Assembly: GCF_959608125.1 (NCBI RefSeq)
Contig: NZ_CAUHPG010000009.1
Coordinates: 22,038 to 86,037 of the forward strand
DNA: 64,000 nt
Direction of reading: 5' to 3'
DNA from: an uncultured Slackia sp.
GTDB taxonomy: Bacteria; Actinomycetota; Coriobacteriia; Coriobacteriales; Eggerthellaceae
A program made the position numbers and the translations under genes. Positions 62,858 to 64,000 of the stretch are shown piece after piece (within the stretch, counting starts at the first letter, position 1; every line of letters starts with the position of its first letter). The notes below the pieces were generated by a model. That model was not told where the DNA came from, made no database searches, and saw only the letters and a list, made by a program, of their open reading frames with translations.

Positions 62858-63868
62858 ATGGCCACGATAGCCATTGTCGGATTCGATTTTCCCGATACTG
62901 GCATAGAGCGCATCCTCTGTGAGCGGGAGGGCCATGAGCTCGTCGTATGCGATGGTCGTTCGCCCGAGTTCATCGCTGAGCATGCGCGCGGCGCCGATGC
63001 CGTTATCTCGTCGTATGGCATCTTCGCGCGCGAGGTATTTGCGGCCTTGGCTCCGACGCTTCGCATCGTAAGTCGTACGGGAACGGGCTATGACGAAATC
63101 GATGTGCGTTCGGCCACCGAGTACGGAGTGGCGGTCTGCAATGTTCCCGGTTACGGTACCGAGGTGGTGAGCGACCATGCCATCGCGTTGGCGCTGGCAT
63201 GCCTTCGCCGTATCAACGAACAAGACGCCGCGCTACGTCGCGGTCAGTGGGACTATTCGGCCACCCGCCCGCTCGGCCAATGCAAGGGCCGCAGGTTCGG
63301 CGTCGTCGGCATGGGAGCGATCGGCTCGGCCGCCGCGCGCAAGGCCGCAGGGCTCGGATTCGAGACGGTGTGTTGGTCGCGCTCTCTGCGGGGTGAAGCG
63401 CGTTCGCCTGAAGGCTGCAGGGTCGTTTCGCTCGAGGAGCTTATCGCGACGAGCGATGTTATCAGCCTACATACGGCGCTGACCGACGATACGTACCATC
63501 TGATCGACGCGTCTGCGATCGCATCAATGAAGGAAGGTGCGATCGTCGTCAACACGTCGCGTGGAGCGGTGGTCGATACGGGCGCGCTGGCGTGCGCGTT
63601 GCAGGAGGGAAGGCTATGGGGTGCCGGCCTTGACGTATTCGAGGGCGAGTCCATTGCGGCGGATGACCCCATTCTGGCCGCGCCGCATATCGTATTGACG
63701 CCGCATGCGGCGTACTGGTCGGAGGAAAGCGGCGTCGAACTGCGCACGCGCGCATACCAGGCGGTTCTCGACGCGCTGGCGGGCAGACGTCCTGTCGACT
63801 GCCTGAACCCGGGGGTGTTCGAGGAGCCTTATCGCGGGGTTTTCGCGGACGGTTCCTTCGCGCGATAG
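62858..63868 (+). CDS. NAD-dependent D-2-hydroxyacid dehydrogenase family protein
   Basis: The 336-residue protein has the D-isomer-specific dehydrogenase fold. The nucleotide loop is GVVGMGAIGSAAARKA (about 148-163). The catalytic residues are Arg in VNTSRGAVVD, Glu in DVFEGES and His in LTPHAAYWSEES. The last is close to phosphoglycerate-dehydrogenase/CtBP-type members. ATG at 62858 has AGGAGG in front; an ATG at 62840 overlaps that site. Substrate unknown. It is the third gene of the ridA unit. Confidence 0.88.
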   Translation: MATIAIVGFDFPDTGIERILCEREGHELVVCDGRSPEFIAEHARGADAVISSYGIFAREVFAALAPTLRIVSRTGTGYDEIDVRSATEYGVAVCNVPGYGTEVVSDHAIALALACLRRINEQDAALRRGQWDYSATRPLGQCKGRRFGVVGMGAIGSAAARKAAGLGFETVCWSRSLRGEARSPEGCRVVSLEELIATSDVISLHTALTDDTYHLIDASAIASMKEGAIVVNTSRGAVVDTGALACALQEGRLWGAGLDVFEGESIAADDPILAAPHIVLTPHAAYWSEESGVELRTRAYQAVLDALAGRRPVDCLNPGVFEEPYRGVFADGSFAR

Positions 63869-64000
63869 ATACATATATAGGTTAAGGAAAGTGCCGGACC
63901 GCTCCCTATCTATATATGGGAAAAGCCCCGTTCCGCCCCTCCGAGGCCCCTTTGTGGAGGAATCGTGGAGCGGAGAGAAATCCCTTGCGCGGGGCGGGGC
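63869..64000 (+). other. Window end, structured non-coding stretch
   Basis: After an AT-rich imperfect repeat (63874-63920), bases 63928-63934 pair with 63967-63973 and 63938-63942 with 63956-63960. CCGCCCC at 63933-63939 can instead pair with GGGGCGG at 63991-63997. This looks like an RNA leader with alternative folds, cut by the window edge. Confidence 0.35.

Overview
This is a GC-rich chromosomal window with Shine-Dalgarno-led genes, from a member of the Actinobacteriota. The gene content suggests class Coriobacteriia, family Eggerthellaceae. The clues are a membrane-bound LuxR-type regulator facing a CaiB-type CoA-transferase, a CarD-type regulator, a single-chain PurL and a split ilv/leu pathway. 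The family-level placement is an inference from content, not a measured phylogeny. No insertion sequence, prophage or CRISPR array is visible, and most of the window is core metabolism.

Layout. 0.2-2.1 kb: gamma-carbonic-anhydrase-like protein, a small acidic protein and folD. 2.2-6.3 kb: a CaiB-like CoA-transferase with a MaoC-like hydratase, divergent from a 12-TM-type LuxR regulator that looks frameshifted near its start. 6.4-13.0 kb: the phosphate regulon pstSCAB-phoU-phoP-phoR behind a tandem-repeat operator; its PstS is circularly permuted. 13.1-15.3 kb: xanthine salvage (xpt plus NCS2 permease). 15.4-19.0 kb: an MFS exporter fused to CBS domains, and a convergent M20 dipeptidase. 19.2-19.8 kb: tRNA-Leu(CAA), -Lys(TTT), -Gln(TTG) and -Thr(CGT). 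20.1-26.3 kb: a YedK-type abasic-site protein and the operon ilvD-ilvB-ilvN-ilvC. 26.4-32.1 kb: envelope genes (polysaccharide deacetylase, two LCP ligases, a Pro-rich membrane protein). 32.3-37.3 kb: hpt-ftsH-folPK-birA. 37.4-40.5 kb: MATE exporter plus an ABC ATPase/permease pair. 40.6-44.6 kb: GNAT, MFS and a second two-component system. 44.9-47.5 kb: fhs and an FchA-like cyclohydrolase. 47.6-54.1 kb: purL, a macrodomain-like protein, purC and a CarD-type regulator. 54.4-61.4 kb: ilvA, leuA, leuC, leuD, leuB and uspA, all on the minus strand. 61.6-63.9 kb: ridA, an ABC ATPase and a 2-hydroxyacid dehydrogenase.

How the genes fit together. Branched-chain amino-acid synthesis is almost complete here (ilvA, ilvBN, ilvC, ilvD, leuABCD). 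RidA, divergent from ilvA, would clear the reactive enamine made by threonine dehydratase. One-carbon folate chemistry is also well represented (fhs, FchA-like protein, folD, folPK). FolD lacks the Lys and Gln used for cyclohydrolase activity, so the FchA-like protein may supply that step. Purine synthesis (purL, purC) and salvage (xpt, hpt) draw on the same folate pool.

The most unusual items are the circularly permuted PstS, the FolD/FchA division of labour, a multi-stem RNA-like structure between leuD and leuB, the MFS-CBS fusion, a macrodomain protein whose catalytic Glu position is Gln, and the CaiB/MaoC-like pair whose hydratase lacks the usual catalytic Asp.
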